Shown here: piece by piece, positions 15,823 through 24,360 of the stretch
How the letters are laid out: the number at the start of each line of letters is the position of its first letter
Position numbering within the stretch: position 1 is the stretch's first letter
NCBI GenBank assembly: GCA_902476645.1
Contig: CABSEG010000011.1
Span: 1-55,037, forward strand
Origin: an uncultured Lachnospiraceae bacterium
Lineage (GTDB): Bacteria; Bacillota; Clostridia; Lachnospirales; Lachnospiraceae
Direction of reading: 5' to 3'
DNA length: 55,037 nt
Notes under the pieces: generated by a model
Told to the model about the DNA's origin: nothing
Seen by the model: only the letters and a program-made list of their open reading frames with translations
Databases searched by the model: none
Position numbers and translations under genes: made by a program

Positions 15823-16030
15823 AGTATTTGCCAGATCTGGTGTTGAATGAGGAAGAACCGGCATATGGGAAATATGGAATGTTACGGAAGCAGTTCTTGA
15901 AAGGGCATAGATCATACGGTATCAGAGTTTGTTATTTTCTGGAAAGCTGACGGTGCAGTTGAATCAGATCGATCAGGAAGCAACAGAACAGGTTGAAGCG
16001 CTGTGCGTTCCATTAAGAAAGCTAATATAG
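15823..16030 (+). pseudogene. Degraded tnpV-like gene
   Basis: Pieces of a TnpV-type transposon protein can be read in two frames: YLPDLVLNEEEPAYGKYGML then RKQFLKGHRS (around 15833-15920), and after a frameshift SGKLTVQLNQIDQEATEQVE (around 15937-16000). The usual start and at least one frame are broken. TnpV genes accompany Lachnospiraceae conjugative transposons. This remnant fills most of the 15791-16183 gap. Confidence 0.6.
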
Positions 16031-16091
16031 ATAACAAAGTTGTTTGAATGTCAACAGTGATGTTGTTGTATTTGCTATATATAATAGAGAG

Positions 16092-16129
16092 AAGCTGTAA
16101 AAATTTACGTTGAATTTTACAGCTTTTTG
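16092..16129 (+). terminator. Intrinsic terminator upstream of the toxin-antitoxin pair
   Basis: AGCTGTAAAA and TTTTACAGCT form a 10 bp stem with an 11 nt loop, followed by five T. Confidence 0.75.
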
Positions 16130-16183
16130 TTTATAATAGAAGTAGCAGAAATAATATGAAATCAAGGAAGGGGCTGAACGAAG

Positions 16184-16432
16184 ATGCCAAATATTTTACC
16201 AGTATCGGATTTGAGAAATTATAATGAAGTCCTGAAAAACTGTCATAAAGGAGAACCAGTATATCTGACCAAGAATGGAAGAGGACGTTTTGTAATCATG
16301 GATATTGAAGATTACGAGCGTGATCGTGCAGAGAAAAAGCTTCTGATGAAGCTGCAGGAAGCCGAAGAAGCAGTGAAAGATGGAGAAGGTTGGCTGAGTC
16401 TGGACGAATTGAAAGCAATTGTGGGGAAATAA
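16184..16432 (+). CDS. Phd/YefM-family antitoxin
   Basis: An 82-residue type II antitoxin. The N-terminal Phd/YefM DNA-binding fold is visible (ILPVSDLRNYNEVLKNC, GEPVYLTKNGRGRFVIMDI, EDYER). The acidic helical C-terminus (LLMKLQEAEEAVKDGEG, WLSLDELKAIVGK) is the toxin-binding part. It precedes the toxin gene with a 1 nt gap. It should neutralise the RelE/ParE-type toxin and repress the operon. A stub of a paralogous antitoxin lies at 18190-18273. Confidence 0.85.
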   Translation: MPNILPVSDLRNYNEVLKNCHKGEPVYLTKNGRGRFVIMDIEDYERDRAEKKLLMKLQEAEEAVKDGEGWLSLDELKAIVGK

Positions 16433-16433
16433 G

Positions 16434-16733
16434 ATGTTAAAATTGCGGATCAATCCGATGGTTGCAAAGGATCTGAAGAATATCCGGGATTATATTGCCG
16501 AAGATAGTGAAGAATATGCTGCAAAGACCATAAAGGAAATTTACGGTAAATTTGAGAATCTTCAAATGTTTCCGGGAATGGGTTCAGATCTCTCTAAGAG
16601 AGTCAGCTTTCGGACAGACTATAAATATGCTATATGGGAAGATTATGTGATTATCTACAAGGTAGGCAATGAGTATGTAGATATATATCGTGTGGTCAAT
16701 CGATATCAGGATATTACGAGAATCTTTGATTGA
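16434..16733 (+). CDS. RelE/ParE-superfamily toxin
   Basis: A 99-residue toxin. I chose the ATG at 16434, one base after the antitoxin stop, over the upstream in-frame ATG at 16419. The fold signature is present: VAKDLKNIRDYIAED, PGMGSDLS, YKYAIWEDYVIIYKV and a C-terminal RVVNRYQDITRIFD. The pattern fits the RelE/ParE group; whether it cleaves mRNA or poisons gyrase cannot be told from the sequence. Paired with the Phd-type antitoxin it forms a complete type II module, intact amid mobile debris. Confidence 0.85.
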   Translation: MLKLRINPMVAKDLKNIRDYIAEDSEEYAAKTIKEIYGKFENLQMFPGMGSDLSKRVSFRTDYKYAIWEDYVIIYKVGNEYVDIYRVVNRYQDITRIFD

Positions 16734-16984
16734 TAATACGGTTCGGTACAGCCTGTGGACTTAGGACAGTGGAACACATATTAAACCAGATAGAACCATA
16801 ATTTCTATACAAACATGTATAGTAACAAGATTTTTTTGCGGGTTCTCGAATAGAACGGAAATAAAGACATAAAATGATAGTGGAAGGCTTATTGACTTTT
16901 TGGTTTGTGCTTGTCGGAATATAAGCACAAAGAAAGTTTACCGCTGACTAATATGCGGTATATAAGTGGTTGGGTCAAAAGTAT

Positions 16985-17014
16985 AGTCCTTCGCCGCAAG
17001 GCGAGGGACTATTT
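16985..17014. terminator. GNRA-capped hairpin between the toxin and MerR genes
   Basis: An 11 bp stem (AGTCCTTCGCC / GGCGAGGGACT, one wobble) capped by GCAA, followed by ATTTT on the plus strand. It lies past the stop of the minus-strand MerR gene and may serve both directions. The rest of 16734-17058 contains only a CTATAC-n6-GTATAG repeat (16805-16822) and no gene. Confidence 0.5.
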
Positions 17015-17058
17015 TCGTAATGAGGATATGCAAATAAAGAAAACAGGATTTTATATTA

Positions 17059-17940
17059 TCAAAAATTGTTTTCTATGCAGTGATTCTCAGAATAATAGCG
17101 AAAGGCTTTCACGATATATTCGCTGCTTCCTGCGCTATGTTTTGTATCGAATACTTTGCTTAAATAATCATTAGAATAGGTGTCAATCATCATTCGGCAG
17201 TAATTTTCCGCGCTTCCCACCAGCAGTTTTGGGGCAGTGGTTTGTGCGCCGGATATGATTTCCTCTACAATGCTTTGAACCGATTCCGAAGCCACATCTA
17301 CTCCTTTATGAGAAGCCAGCTTAAGAAATTTATCCTCTGTCCGCATTTCTTCCGGTATCTGTGAATACCAGTCTTCCATAATTTCAGAGAAATGTTCCAG
17401 ATTGTGTTTCATTTCTTCGGTGTATTTTTCAATACTGCCAAACTGCTGAATGGCAAGTTTGGCCACATGGTCTTCATCCTCTTTGATTTTCTGGATGAAC
17501 AAATCAAAATTTTCAATACTTCCCCAGTGTTGGATAACGGTTTCTGCCTGAGTAGATTTGAAATCTTCCAGTGCGTTGATATAATCAGACAGATCAAATT
17601 CTTGAAAGCTCATACATGATTCTCCTTTCTCTAAGTGTTCGAGAAGTTGTATAAGCCGGTCAAGGCGACCTCGTTTCAGCAGGAATAGTTCTTTTTGCTT
17701 TTTGAAAGCAGCAATCCTGTCAAAATCTGGTTTCGCTAATATCTGTTTTATTTCTTTTAGCGGAAATCCAAGCTCCTTAAAAAATAAGATTTGTTGTAAG
17801 GTCTGCAATGCGTCATCATCGTACATTCGATAACCGGCTGTAGTGAGTTCGCTTGGTTTTAGCAGTCCGATTTCATCATAGTATTGCAGTGTCCGTATGC
17901 TGACGCCAGTCAGCTTGGCAACCTGACTTATACTTTTCAT
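17059..17940 (-). CDS. MerR-family regulator with TipAS drug-sensing domain
   Basis: This 293-residue protein has a MerR winged HTH (residues 1-70: ISQVAKLTGVSIRTLQYYDE, LLKPSELTTAGYRMYDDDAL), a coiled-coil dimerisation helix (75-120) and a C-terminal TipAS domain (about 165-285, with NLEHFSEIMEDWYSQIPEEM). TipAS domains capture thiopeptide and other antibiotics and turn the regulator into an activator. No efflux gene lies next to it, so only autoregulation is visible here. The promoter upstream has the 19 bp spacer expected for MerR control. Confidence 0.85.
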   Translation of the reverse strand: MKSISQVAKLTGVSIRTLQYYDEIGLLKPSELTTAGYRMYDDDALQTLQQILFFKELGFPLKEIKQILAKPDFDRIAAFKKQKELFLLKRGRLDRLIQLLEHLEKGESCMSFQEFDLSDYINALEDFKSTQAETVIQHWGSIENFDLFIQKIKEDEDHVAKLAIQQFGSIEKYTEEMKHNLEHFSEIMEDWYSQIPEEMRTEDKFLKLASHKGVDVASESVQSIVEEIISGAQTTAPKLLVGSAENYCRMMIDTYSNDYLSKVFDTKHSAGSSEYIVKAFRYYSENHCIENNF

Positions 17941-18010
17941 TATAACAGCTCCTCTCAGTACAGGAAAAATAAGGCGGACCAGTCACATCTGTCATGTTTC
18001 CCTTGAGAAA

Positions 18011-18041
18011 AGAATACCATATCACGCAACGTGAGAGTCAA
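18011..18041 (-). promoter_or_regulatory. MerR-type promoter with 19 bp spacer and dyad
   Basis: On the minus strand TTGACT (18041-18036) and TATTCT (18016-18011) are separated by 19 bp, and the spacer contains the dyad TCACG-ttg-CGTGA (18022-18034). This is the classic arrangement that a MerR activator twists into a productive promoter. It should drive the MerR-TipAS gene itself. The remainder of the 17941-18516 gap holds an antitoxin stub and a terminator. Confidence 0.85.
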
Positions 18042-18189
18042 GAGAATTTGACGATTATTTTCTGGAAATGCGTCTTTAGACACAAGTAGATTTTTCTGCT
18101 ATTTCTTTATTTTAGTGAATTTCGTCAGCCGGTCATTGAAAAGAGAGATCATGTATTTGAAAAACAGATGGAAGAACATTTTAATTTAT

Positions 18190-18273
18190 GAAGTATTAAA
18201 GAACTGCCGGCCAGATGAGCCGGTGTTTTTGTCCCAAAATGGAGAAGAACGCTATTTGGACTTGTATGTTTAA
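18190..18273 (+). pseudogene. Phd/YefM antitoxin remnant
   Basis: Twenty-seven residues, EVLKNCRPDEPVFLSQNGEE and a short tail, then a stop. They parallel the intact antitoxin segment EVLKNCHKGEPVYLTKNGRG at 16184-16432. No toxin gene follows. A decayed second toxin-antitoxin locus is the simplest reading. Confidence 0.55.
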
Positions 18274-18289
18274 GCATAAATCAATACAG

Positions 18290-18331
18290 GTCTTAGGATT
18301 TTGACAGCGCATCGAGATCCTAAGACTTTTT
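18290..18331 (+). terminator. Intrinsic terminator
   Basis: GTCTTAGGAT and ATCCTAAGAC make a perfect 10 bp stem with a 17 nt loop, followed by five T. It separates the antitoxin stub from the CYTH gene. Confidence 0.8.
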
Positions 18332-18516
18332 CTAAAAGCAGTTCTGGTAAGGGAGTAGGAAAATAAGGCAGAGTTGCTTTCTGGGGCTGAATGAATGCTG
18401 ACAAAGAGGGCAAAATCTTATTTACTATTTTATTAATTCCTATTATGATGAGAGTAACAAATATGGTACCGGAAGAATGGAAGTTGGCCGTTGTATTTGT
18501 GGGAAAGGGGATCAAA

Positions 18517-19071
18517 ATGATCGAAGTGGAAGTAAAGCTGCCGATCGAGGATTGGGCGGGGATCAAGAGGAAGCTTTTAATGACAGGTTTTCGTGAGACT
18601 GCGTTTATGGAAGAACGTGATACATACTTTGACAATCGGCAGGGAGATATAAAAGCCGATGGTGAGGCGCTGCGGGTGCGTGAAACAAAAGACCGGATAA
18701 CGGGAAAGAGTCGGGCACAGATCAACTTTAAAGGAAAGAAGCTGGATGCCTGTACGATGACCCGGGTAGAACTGGAAACCGGTGTGGAGGATGGAGCGGT
18801 CTGCAGAAATATTCTGCAGGCGATCGGGTATATTCCCGCAGATCCTGAAGTGATCAAGGACAGGACAATGCTGCGGAAAGAGTCTGTTACCGCCTGTCTG
18901 GACAATGTACGCGGGCTTGGAATATTTCTGGAACTGGAGATCCTGGCTGACAGTGAAGAAAAGAAAGAGGCTGCGCTCGGACAAATCGAAAAGATTCTGA
19001 ACGGTCTCGGATATCAGATTTCGGATACGGTGGGAGTTTCTTATTTGTCTATGCTTCAAAGCAAATGGTAG
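18517..19071 (+). CDS. CYTH-domain protein (class IV adenylate cyclase/thiamine triphosphatase type)
   Basis: A 184-residue protein. The CYTH hallmark EVEVKLP is at residues 3-9, so the start is ATG at 18517, behind AAAGGGG. Other conserved charged positions appear in DTYFDN, EALRVRETKD and RAQINFKGKK. CYTH enzymes form a beta-tunnel that binds triphosphates with metal ions; members are CyaB-type adenylate cyclases, thiamine triphosphatases or tripolyphosphatases. The sequence best fits the CyaB-like group of Firmicutes, whose activity is often unproven. It stands alone with no clear partners. Confidence 0.8.
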   Translation: MIEVEVKLPIEDWAGIKRKLLMTGFRETAFMEERDTYFDNRQGDIKADGEALRVRETKDRITGKSRAQINFKGKKLDACTMTRVELETGVEDGAVCRNILQAIGYIPADPEVIKDRTMLRKESVTACLDNVRGLGIFLELEILADSEEKKEAALGQIEKILNGLGYQISDTVGVSYLSMLQSKW

Positions 19072-19085
19072 CTTACCTGCGCAGG

Positions 19086-19194
19086 ATGCTGAAGATAGAA
19101 GGCGGTTTCCAAATAGTGGAAGAGGTTGCGACAGAGTGGAAAAGCCGGTATAAAAACAGACCGGCCATGATGGACGAGTTAAGAAAACTATAGT
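19086..19194 (+). pseudogene. Gene-end remnant, possibly of a SWIM-type protein
   Basis: A peptide GGFQIVEEVATEW, then after a one-base shift in a run of five A, SRYKNRPAMMDELRKL followed by a stop, can be read. The end resembles the C-termini of SWIM zinc-finger-associated proteins, but this is from memory and the piece is short. The rest of the 19072-19322 gap shows nothing. Confidence 0.25.
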
Positions 19195-19322
19195 ACTGCC
19201 TTCGCGCTTTGACATGCCTTCATCCCTCTGTTCTTTTGCGCAAATACAGAATGAAACATTGATACCACAATACCTGCGTGGTAGAATTATTTCAGGATCG
19301 TCACAGAAGGGAAGTGAGGAAG

Positions 19323-22300
19323 ATGAATCAGGTGGCTCAGGCTGTTTTCAGAGCCATTCATGAGGGGAAATGGCTCAGCATTGAATATAAAAATAAACAG
19401 GGTGAACGCACCAAGTACTGGATTGCGGTGAAGGATATTGACAGGAAGCGCCGTTCTCTGAAGGTGGAGGGCTTTCATCTGACAGAGCACACGCTAAGCA
19501 ACTTTGACTGTATTTATCTGGACTCTATTGTCTCAGCCATTGTGATCGAGGCCTCCTATTGTGAGCCGAATCAGAAGCTGATCTGCCAGATGCAGACCCA
19601 GCCGGAACAGTATGAGGATTTGTTTGGAAATCCGGTGAATTTAAAGATCCTGAATTATCTGAAGGATTGTAGCAGGTTAGATACGCAGCCTTATGAGTAT
19701 GATTACGCCTTAATCCGGTCTCTGGATGCGGATTGTTTTCAGGGCGGGAATTATCATCTGAGCGAAGAGCAGTTTTCAGATTTTGTGCGGCAGTTTCAGA
19801 AGGAGAGCGTACAATCGGAACAACAGAAGATGTTTCGATGGAAGCAACTTGTCATGAATGAACTGAGCATTCCGGTAAAGGGAAGGGGAGCGAAACAGGA
19901 AGCCCTGTATGTGATGGCATACAGGAAGCTGTTTTTGGATGTAAAGAACCGGATGCTTAGGCCGGAGGATGAAGTGACCATCTGCAAGGAGCTGACGATT
20001 GATGGGGAGAGACAGAGCATACGCAAATACATGGACCCGGCGGACTATGAGCTGCTGGATGACTTTGATCATAAGAAAGAGGTCATCAAAGACAGGATCA
20101 CCGCTTTTAACCGTCTTCGCACAGGGGTGGATGACAGGCCTTATATCATTGCCCTTGCCAGAGATATCAAGGTGGATCTGAATAAAGAGTACCAGGCGAT
20201 CATCGAGGCTTTTGAGGAGGGGAGGGCCACGTATCCTCTGAGGGCTTTCTTTGGCAGACTAACGGGAAAGCCCATCAGACATAAGGAGTATCCCCTGGCG
20301 CTTTTGGAAAAGAGAGCCAACTTAGACCAGCTGCTTGCCATTTACAATGCGGTGAAGTATCCCGTTACCTATGTGCAGGGCCCTCCGGGGACGGGAAAGT
20401 CTTACACCATTATAAATACCATTATCACTGCCTTCTTTAATGAAAAGACCGTGCTTTTGGCCTCCTACAATAATCATCCCATTGATTCTGTTGTCAAGGG
20501 CCTAAAGACGATTCCCTACAAAAAGGGGATGGATATTCCTTTTCCTGTCGTCCGGCTGGGCAATCAGGAATTAACGAAGAAGGCCTTGCGGGAGATTCGA
20601 AAACAGTATGAAGGGATTCAGAATCAAAAGGTCTTTGAGGGAACCCTGGAGAGAAACCGGGAGGAGAAGATTGAACGAACCAAACGTCTGACCGAACTTT
20701 TGAAAAAATATGAGGAAACCTTAAGCCTCAGGGAGAAAAAAGCAGCCATTGAAACCTTGCTGAATACCACCAAGCAGCTGACTTTTCAGGCAGACTTGCA
20801 GGGACGCCAGCTGGCGGAGATTCAAAAAAAGCTGGAGCAGATCGGAGAGATTACCAATGAACAGGCGCTGGATCTTTTGGACGGAGACATCCAGGAATTT
20901 AAAAAATACTTAAACTTTACATCAATTCGGTATTTAAAACGGTTGGGAGAACCTAAAAATGAGGATCTGAGAAACATTTTGTACATAGAGAATGAAGAGG
21001 AGCGGGTAAAAGCCTTTAACCAATATTTAAGCGTGGAGGAGAATGTGCGGAAGTTTCTGCGGATTTTTCCGGTGGTTGCCACCTCCTGCATCTCGTCCCA
21101 TAAGATCGGGAGTCCCAAGGCTTATTTTGATATCACCATCATGGATGAGGCCAGCCAGTGCAATATGGCAATGTCTCTGCTTCCGATTATCCGCGGGGAA
21201 AATCTCATGCTTGTGGGGGACCCCCAGCAGTTAAACCCGGTGATTTTGCTGGATGAGAAAAGCAATGCGGTGCTCAGACAGAAGTACCAGATTCCCCAGG
21301 AGTACGATTATGTAAGCAATTCCATTTACAAAGCATTTCTGGCAAACGATTCCGTGAGCGAGGAGATTTTGCTCAGGCATCATTATCGCTGCAGCAAGAG
21401 TATTATAGAGTTTAATAATCAAAAGTATTATAATCGCAAGCTGTGTATTGAAAGCAAAGCATCTAACCGGCAGCCCCTGGTCTATGTGGATGTGCTTGAA
21501 AATGAGACGAGCTATAAAAATACGGCTCCAAGGGAAGCAGAGGAGATTGTGAAGTATATCCAGCACAACCGGGATCAGAAGATCGGCATTATCACGCCCT
21601 TTGCCAACCAGAAGGAGTGCATTCATGAAATGCTGGAGCAAAACGGCATCCGGGATGTAACCTGCGGTACCGTCCACGCCTTTCAGGGAGATGAAAAGGA
21701 TGTGATCTTATTTTCCACGGCCCTCACAGACCAGCTCTCGGAGCGCACCTATCACTGGCTGAAAAATAATCGTGAGCTGATCAATGTGGCCACCTCCCGC
21801 GCCCGTGAGAAATTAGTGGTATTTTCCAGCATCAAAAATCTGGAACGGCTGCACCAGGAAAAAGATGGGCGGGATGATATGTATGAACTGGCAGAGTATG
21901 TCCGCACCAACGGAACATCTAAGGTCACGGCAGACCAGGTGCATTCCCGCGCTCTGGGGATTAAGCCTTACAGCACGCAGACGGAGGAGGCCTTTTTGGT
22001 GAGCCTCAATCATGCCCTGGAAAATATACTTGGCATGGATAAGCGGTGCGTGATACGCAAGGAGGTGTCCATAGCCCAGGTATTTCAGGAAAACATTTCA
22101 AAAGAGGGACTATTTTACAATGGCCGTTTTGATTTTGTGATTTACAAAAGGGAATATGGCGGAAAGGAAATGCCGGTGCTGGCAGTGGAACTGGACGGAA
22201 AGGAACATCAGGAAGAAGAACTGGTGAAAATACGGGATCAGCAGAAAAATTCCATCTGCCGTGCTCACGGGTTTGAGCTGATCCGGGTGGAAAATTCTTA

Positions 22301-22361
22301 TGCCAGGCGCTATTACTATATAAAAGAGATTTTGGAGGAATATTTCCGCAGGAGGAGGTAA
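19323..22361 (+). CDS. WYL-like / superfamily 1 helicase / DUF2726 nuclease fusion
   Basis: A 1012-residue protein (start ATG at 19323). Residues 1-85 look like a WYL-type ligand or nucleic-acid sensing fold (AIHEGKWLSIEYKNKQGERT). Then follows a DNA2/Upf1-like SF1 helicase: Walker A GPPGTGKSYT (about 353), motif II DEASQC (about 608), motif III GDPQQLNP, motif IV-V region GTVHAFQGDEKDVI, and motif VI VATSRAREKL (about 822). A long coiled insertion (about 430-520) splits the RecA domains. The C-terminus (about 920-1010) is a PD-(D/E)XK-type DUF2726 domain with RFDFVIY and VELDGKEH. The combination of sensor, helicase and nuclease points to DNA repair or defence. No obvious partner genes are adjacent. 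Confidence 0.8.
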   Translation: MNQVAQAVFRAIHEGKWLSIEYKNKQGERTKYWIAVKDIDRKRRSLKVEGFHLTEHTLSNFDCIYLDSIVSAIVIEASYCEPNQKLICQMQTQPEQYEDLFGNPVNLKILNYLKDCSRLDTQPYEYDYALIRSLDADCFQGGNYHLSEEQFSDFVRQFQKESVQSEQQKMFRWKQLVMNELSIPVKGRGAKQEALYVMAYRKLFLDVKNRMLRPEDEVTICKELTIDGERQSIRKYMDPADYELLDDFDHKKEVIKDRITAFNRLRTGVDDRPYIIALARDIKVDLNKEYQAIIEAFEEGRATYPLRAFFGRLTGKPIRHKEYPLALLEKRANLDQLLAIYNAVKYPVTYVQGPPGTGKSYTIINTIITAFFNEKTVLLASYNNHPIDSVVKGLKTIPYKKGMDIPFPVVRLGNQELTKKALREIRKQYEGIQNQKVFEGTLERNREEKIERTKRLTELLKKYEETLSLREKKAAIETLLNTTKQLTFQADLQGRQLAEIQKKLEQIGEITNEQALDLLDGDIQEFKKYLNFTSIRYLKRLGEPKNEDLRNILYIENEEERVKAFNQYLSVEENVRKFLRIFPVVATSCISSHKIGSPKAYFDITIMDEASQCNMAMSLLPIIRGENLMLVGDPQQLNPVILLDEKSNAVLRQKYQIPQEYDYVSNSIYKAFLANDSVSEEILLRHHYRCSKSIIEFNNQKYYNRKLCIESKASNRQPLVYVDVLENETSYKNTAPREAEEIVKYIQHNRDQKIGIITPFANQKECIHEMLEQNGIRDVTCGTVHAFQGDEKDVILFSTALTDQLSERTYHWLKNNRELINVATSRAREKLVVFSSIKNLERLHQEKDGRDDMYELAEYVRTNGTSKVTADQVHSRALGIKPYSTQTEEAFLVSLNHALENILGMDKRCVIRKEVSIAQVFQENISKEGLFYNGRFDFVIYKREYGGKEMPVLAVELDGKEHQEEELVKIRDQQKNSICRAHGFELIRVENSYARRYYYIKEILEEYFRRRR

Positions 22362-22484
22362 ACTTACACATCCGGTGGTTGGGCCGGCCTTTGCAGGCCG
22401 ACAGATGGAGGTGAAGTTTAGATATGGCCTTGTGAATGGGAAAATTCCGGATATCTTCTTAATGAAACTTTAATGCTGTGTTCG

Positions 22485-22557
22485 TTTACTTTTTTTGTGG
22501 AATGATATATGATAGAGACGGTATCGGTGTATAAGTGACCAACCTCTTATACACCGA
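22485..22557 (+). promoter_or_regulatory. Promoter and perfect inverted repeat before the osmolyte operon
   Basis: TTTACT (22485-22490), 17 bp and TATGAT (22508-22513) predict a start near 22520. Immediately after comes a perfect 12 bp inverted repeat (TCGGTGTATAAG / CTTATACACCGA, loop 10 nt, 22524-22557). It may be a repressor operator over the start site or a leader hairpin; the next bases are only weakly T-rich. Confidence 0.55.
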
Positions 22558-22600
22558 CCTTGTATTTTTGCACAGGTTTAATGAATTAGGAGTGAACAGA

Positions 22601-23713
22601 ATGATCCAGTTTGAACACGTGAATAAGAGTTACGGAAAAACACCGATTCTGAAGGATATCAATTTCACTATCCAGGATGGACAATTTGTAGTGCTGATCG
22701 GAGCTTCCGGTTGTGGTAAAACCACGACGTTAAAGACGATCAACCGTCTGATCGAACCGGATTCCGGGACCATCTACATCGACGGGAAGGATATCCGTAC
22801 CCGGGATAAGGTGGAACTTCGCCGCCATATTGGATATGTGATCCAACAGATCGGACTTTTTCCCAATATGACAGTGGCACAAAATATTGCCGTTGTTCCC
22901 AAGCTTCTAAAGTATGATAAGCAGAAATGTAAAGAGATCGTAGACCAGATGCTGCAGCTTGTGCACATGGAGGCTTATGCGGATAAATATCCGTCAGAAA
23001 TGTCTGGCGGACAGCAGCAAAGAATTGGTGTTTTGCGGGCCCTTGCGTCATCCCCGCCGATTGTTTTGATGGATGAGCCCTTTGGCGCTCTGGATCCCAT
23101 GACCAGAGAGGCTTTGCAGGATGAGGTGAAAAGCATACAGAGGAAATTAAAAAAGACCATTGTATTTGTTACCCATGATATGGATGAGGCGTTGAAATTG
23201 GCGGATGTGATTATTTTCATGGATGGAGGACGTATTGTACAGATGGCCTCTCCGGAGGAGATGCTGAAGCATCCGGCCTCGGATCTGGTGCGCAGCTTCC
23301 TGGGCAAACATACGATGGAGGAGGGCGTTCCCTCCACGGTGGAACACTTTATGAAGGAGAACGTCTATACGGTGCAAAAAGACCGAGGAGTTATGGAGTG
23401 CGTAAAGCGGATGGCGCGAGCAAGCGTAGATACGCTGCTTGTGACCGATGATGACGGGATCTATCTGGGAACCGTGTCCATCGGGGACATTCGCCATTGG
23501 GGCCGGGAGCTTGCCAATATAGAGCCTTTGATTCGCAAGACGGTGCGTGTGGCCCGTGTGGGAGATGAGGCGAAAGACTCCTTTGACTATCTCTTGGAAT
23601 CTGGTGCAAACTATGTGGTTGTTCTTAATGAAGACGACACCATTGCGGGTATCGTGACCAAAACCAGCGTGGCCCGTTCCGTAGCGCAAAACCTCTGGGG
23701 GGATGCCAGATGA
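22601..23713 (+). CDS. opuCA: Glycine betaine/carnitine/choline ABC transporter ATPase
   Basis: 370 residues. The start is ATG at 22601 behind TTAGGAG. The ATPase has Walker A GASGCGKTT, a Q-loop (YVIQQIGLFP), signature SGGQQQRIG and Walker B VLMDEP. The C-terminal quarter (about 255-365) holds a CBS pair, used by OpuC-type ATPases to sense ionic strength. It overlaps the permease gene by four bases (ATGA). Energises uptake of osmoprotectants across the cytoplasmic membrane. Confidence 0.85.
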   Translation: MIQFEHVNKSYGKTPILKDINFTIQDGQFVVLIGASGCGKTTTLKTINRLIEPDSGTIYIDGKDIRTRDKVELRRHIGYVIQQIGLFPNMTVAQNIAVVPKLLKYDKQKCKEIVDQMLQLVHMEAYADKYPSEMSGGQQQRIGVLRALASSPPIVLMDEPFGALDPMTREALQDEVKSIQRKLKKTIVFVTHDMDEALKLADVIIFMDGGRIVQMASPEEMLKHPASDLVRSFLGKHTMEEGVPSTVEHFMKENVYTVQKDRGVMECVKRMARASVDTLLVTDDDGIYLGTVSIGDIRHWGRELANIEPLIRKTVRVARVGDEAKDSFDYLLESGANYVVVLNEDDTIAGIVTKTSVARSVAQNLWGDAR

Positions 23714-24360
23714 ATGAGATAAGCGATATTATGCAGATGTACGGTGGTATGTTAGTGCGGGCAATCGGAGTACACACAGTATATGTGCTGGTTTCTGTGT
23801 CGATCGGGTTTTTGCTTGGGCTGTTGTTGGGTGTGCTTTTATCCAGGGCGCCCAGATGGTCTTCCGTGCTATTACCGGTGCTGTCTATTTTCCAGACCAT
23901 ACCAGGTTTGGTTTTTATCGGCGTTCTGTTTTTGTACCTGGGAATGAAGCCTGCCACGGCGCTCATTGCGCTATCCATCTACGCAACATTTCCGGTTTTG
24001 AAAAACACCTATACCGGAATCCTTGGGGTAGAGCAAAAATATGTGGATGCGGCGAGAGGGTGCGGGATGTCCAGGGCTCAGATCCTTACACGGGTAAAGC
24101 TGCCTTTGGCCATGCCTTCAATTATTGCAGGACTTCGGATGTCAGCAATTTATACGGTCTCCTGGACCGTATTAATTTCCATGATCGGATTGGGAGGATT
24201 GGGAGACTTTATCTACCAGGGTGTCACCTCCAATGACAATATGCTGATTCTTCTGGGGGCAATCCCGGCAGCCATCTTAGCTGTGCTGATTGGCGCGCTG
24301 ATCGACTGGCTGCAAAAGAGGGTAACGCCACGGGGGCTTAGGAAGGAGGGAGGCAGATGA
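23710..24360 (+). CDS. opuCB: Osmoprotectant ABC transporter permease
   Basis: 216 residues with five or six membrane segments (for example VYVLVSVSIGFLLGLLLGVLL near the N-terminus). The coupling EAA loop reads AARGCGMSRAQILTRVKLPLAMP (in pieces, about 114-136), as in ProW/OpuCB permeases. Its start overlaps the ATPase stop and its stop overlaps the start of the next gene, so the three genes are translationally coupled. Confidence 0.85.
   Translation: MNEISDIMQMYGGMLVRAIGVHTVYVLVSVSIGFLLGLLLGVLLSRAPRWSSVLLPVLSIFQTIPGLVFIGVLFLYLGMKPATALIALSIYATFPVLKNTYTGILGVEQKYVDAARGCGMSRAQILTRVKLPLAMPSIIAGLRMSAIYTVSWTVLISMIGLGGLGDFIYQGVTSNDNMLILLGAIPAAILAVLIGALIDWLQKRVTPRGLRKEGGR

Noticed and set aside
18270..18905. 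A 211-residue minus-strand reading frame opposite the CYTH gene
   Set aside because: It is antisense to a clear CYTH domain and has a low-complexity Ser/Pro/Ile composition typical of a shadow frame.
22385..22400. Terminator after the helicase gene
   Set aside because: CGGCCT/AGGCCG pair, but the stem is short and no T-tract follows on either strand.
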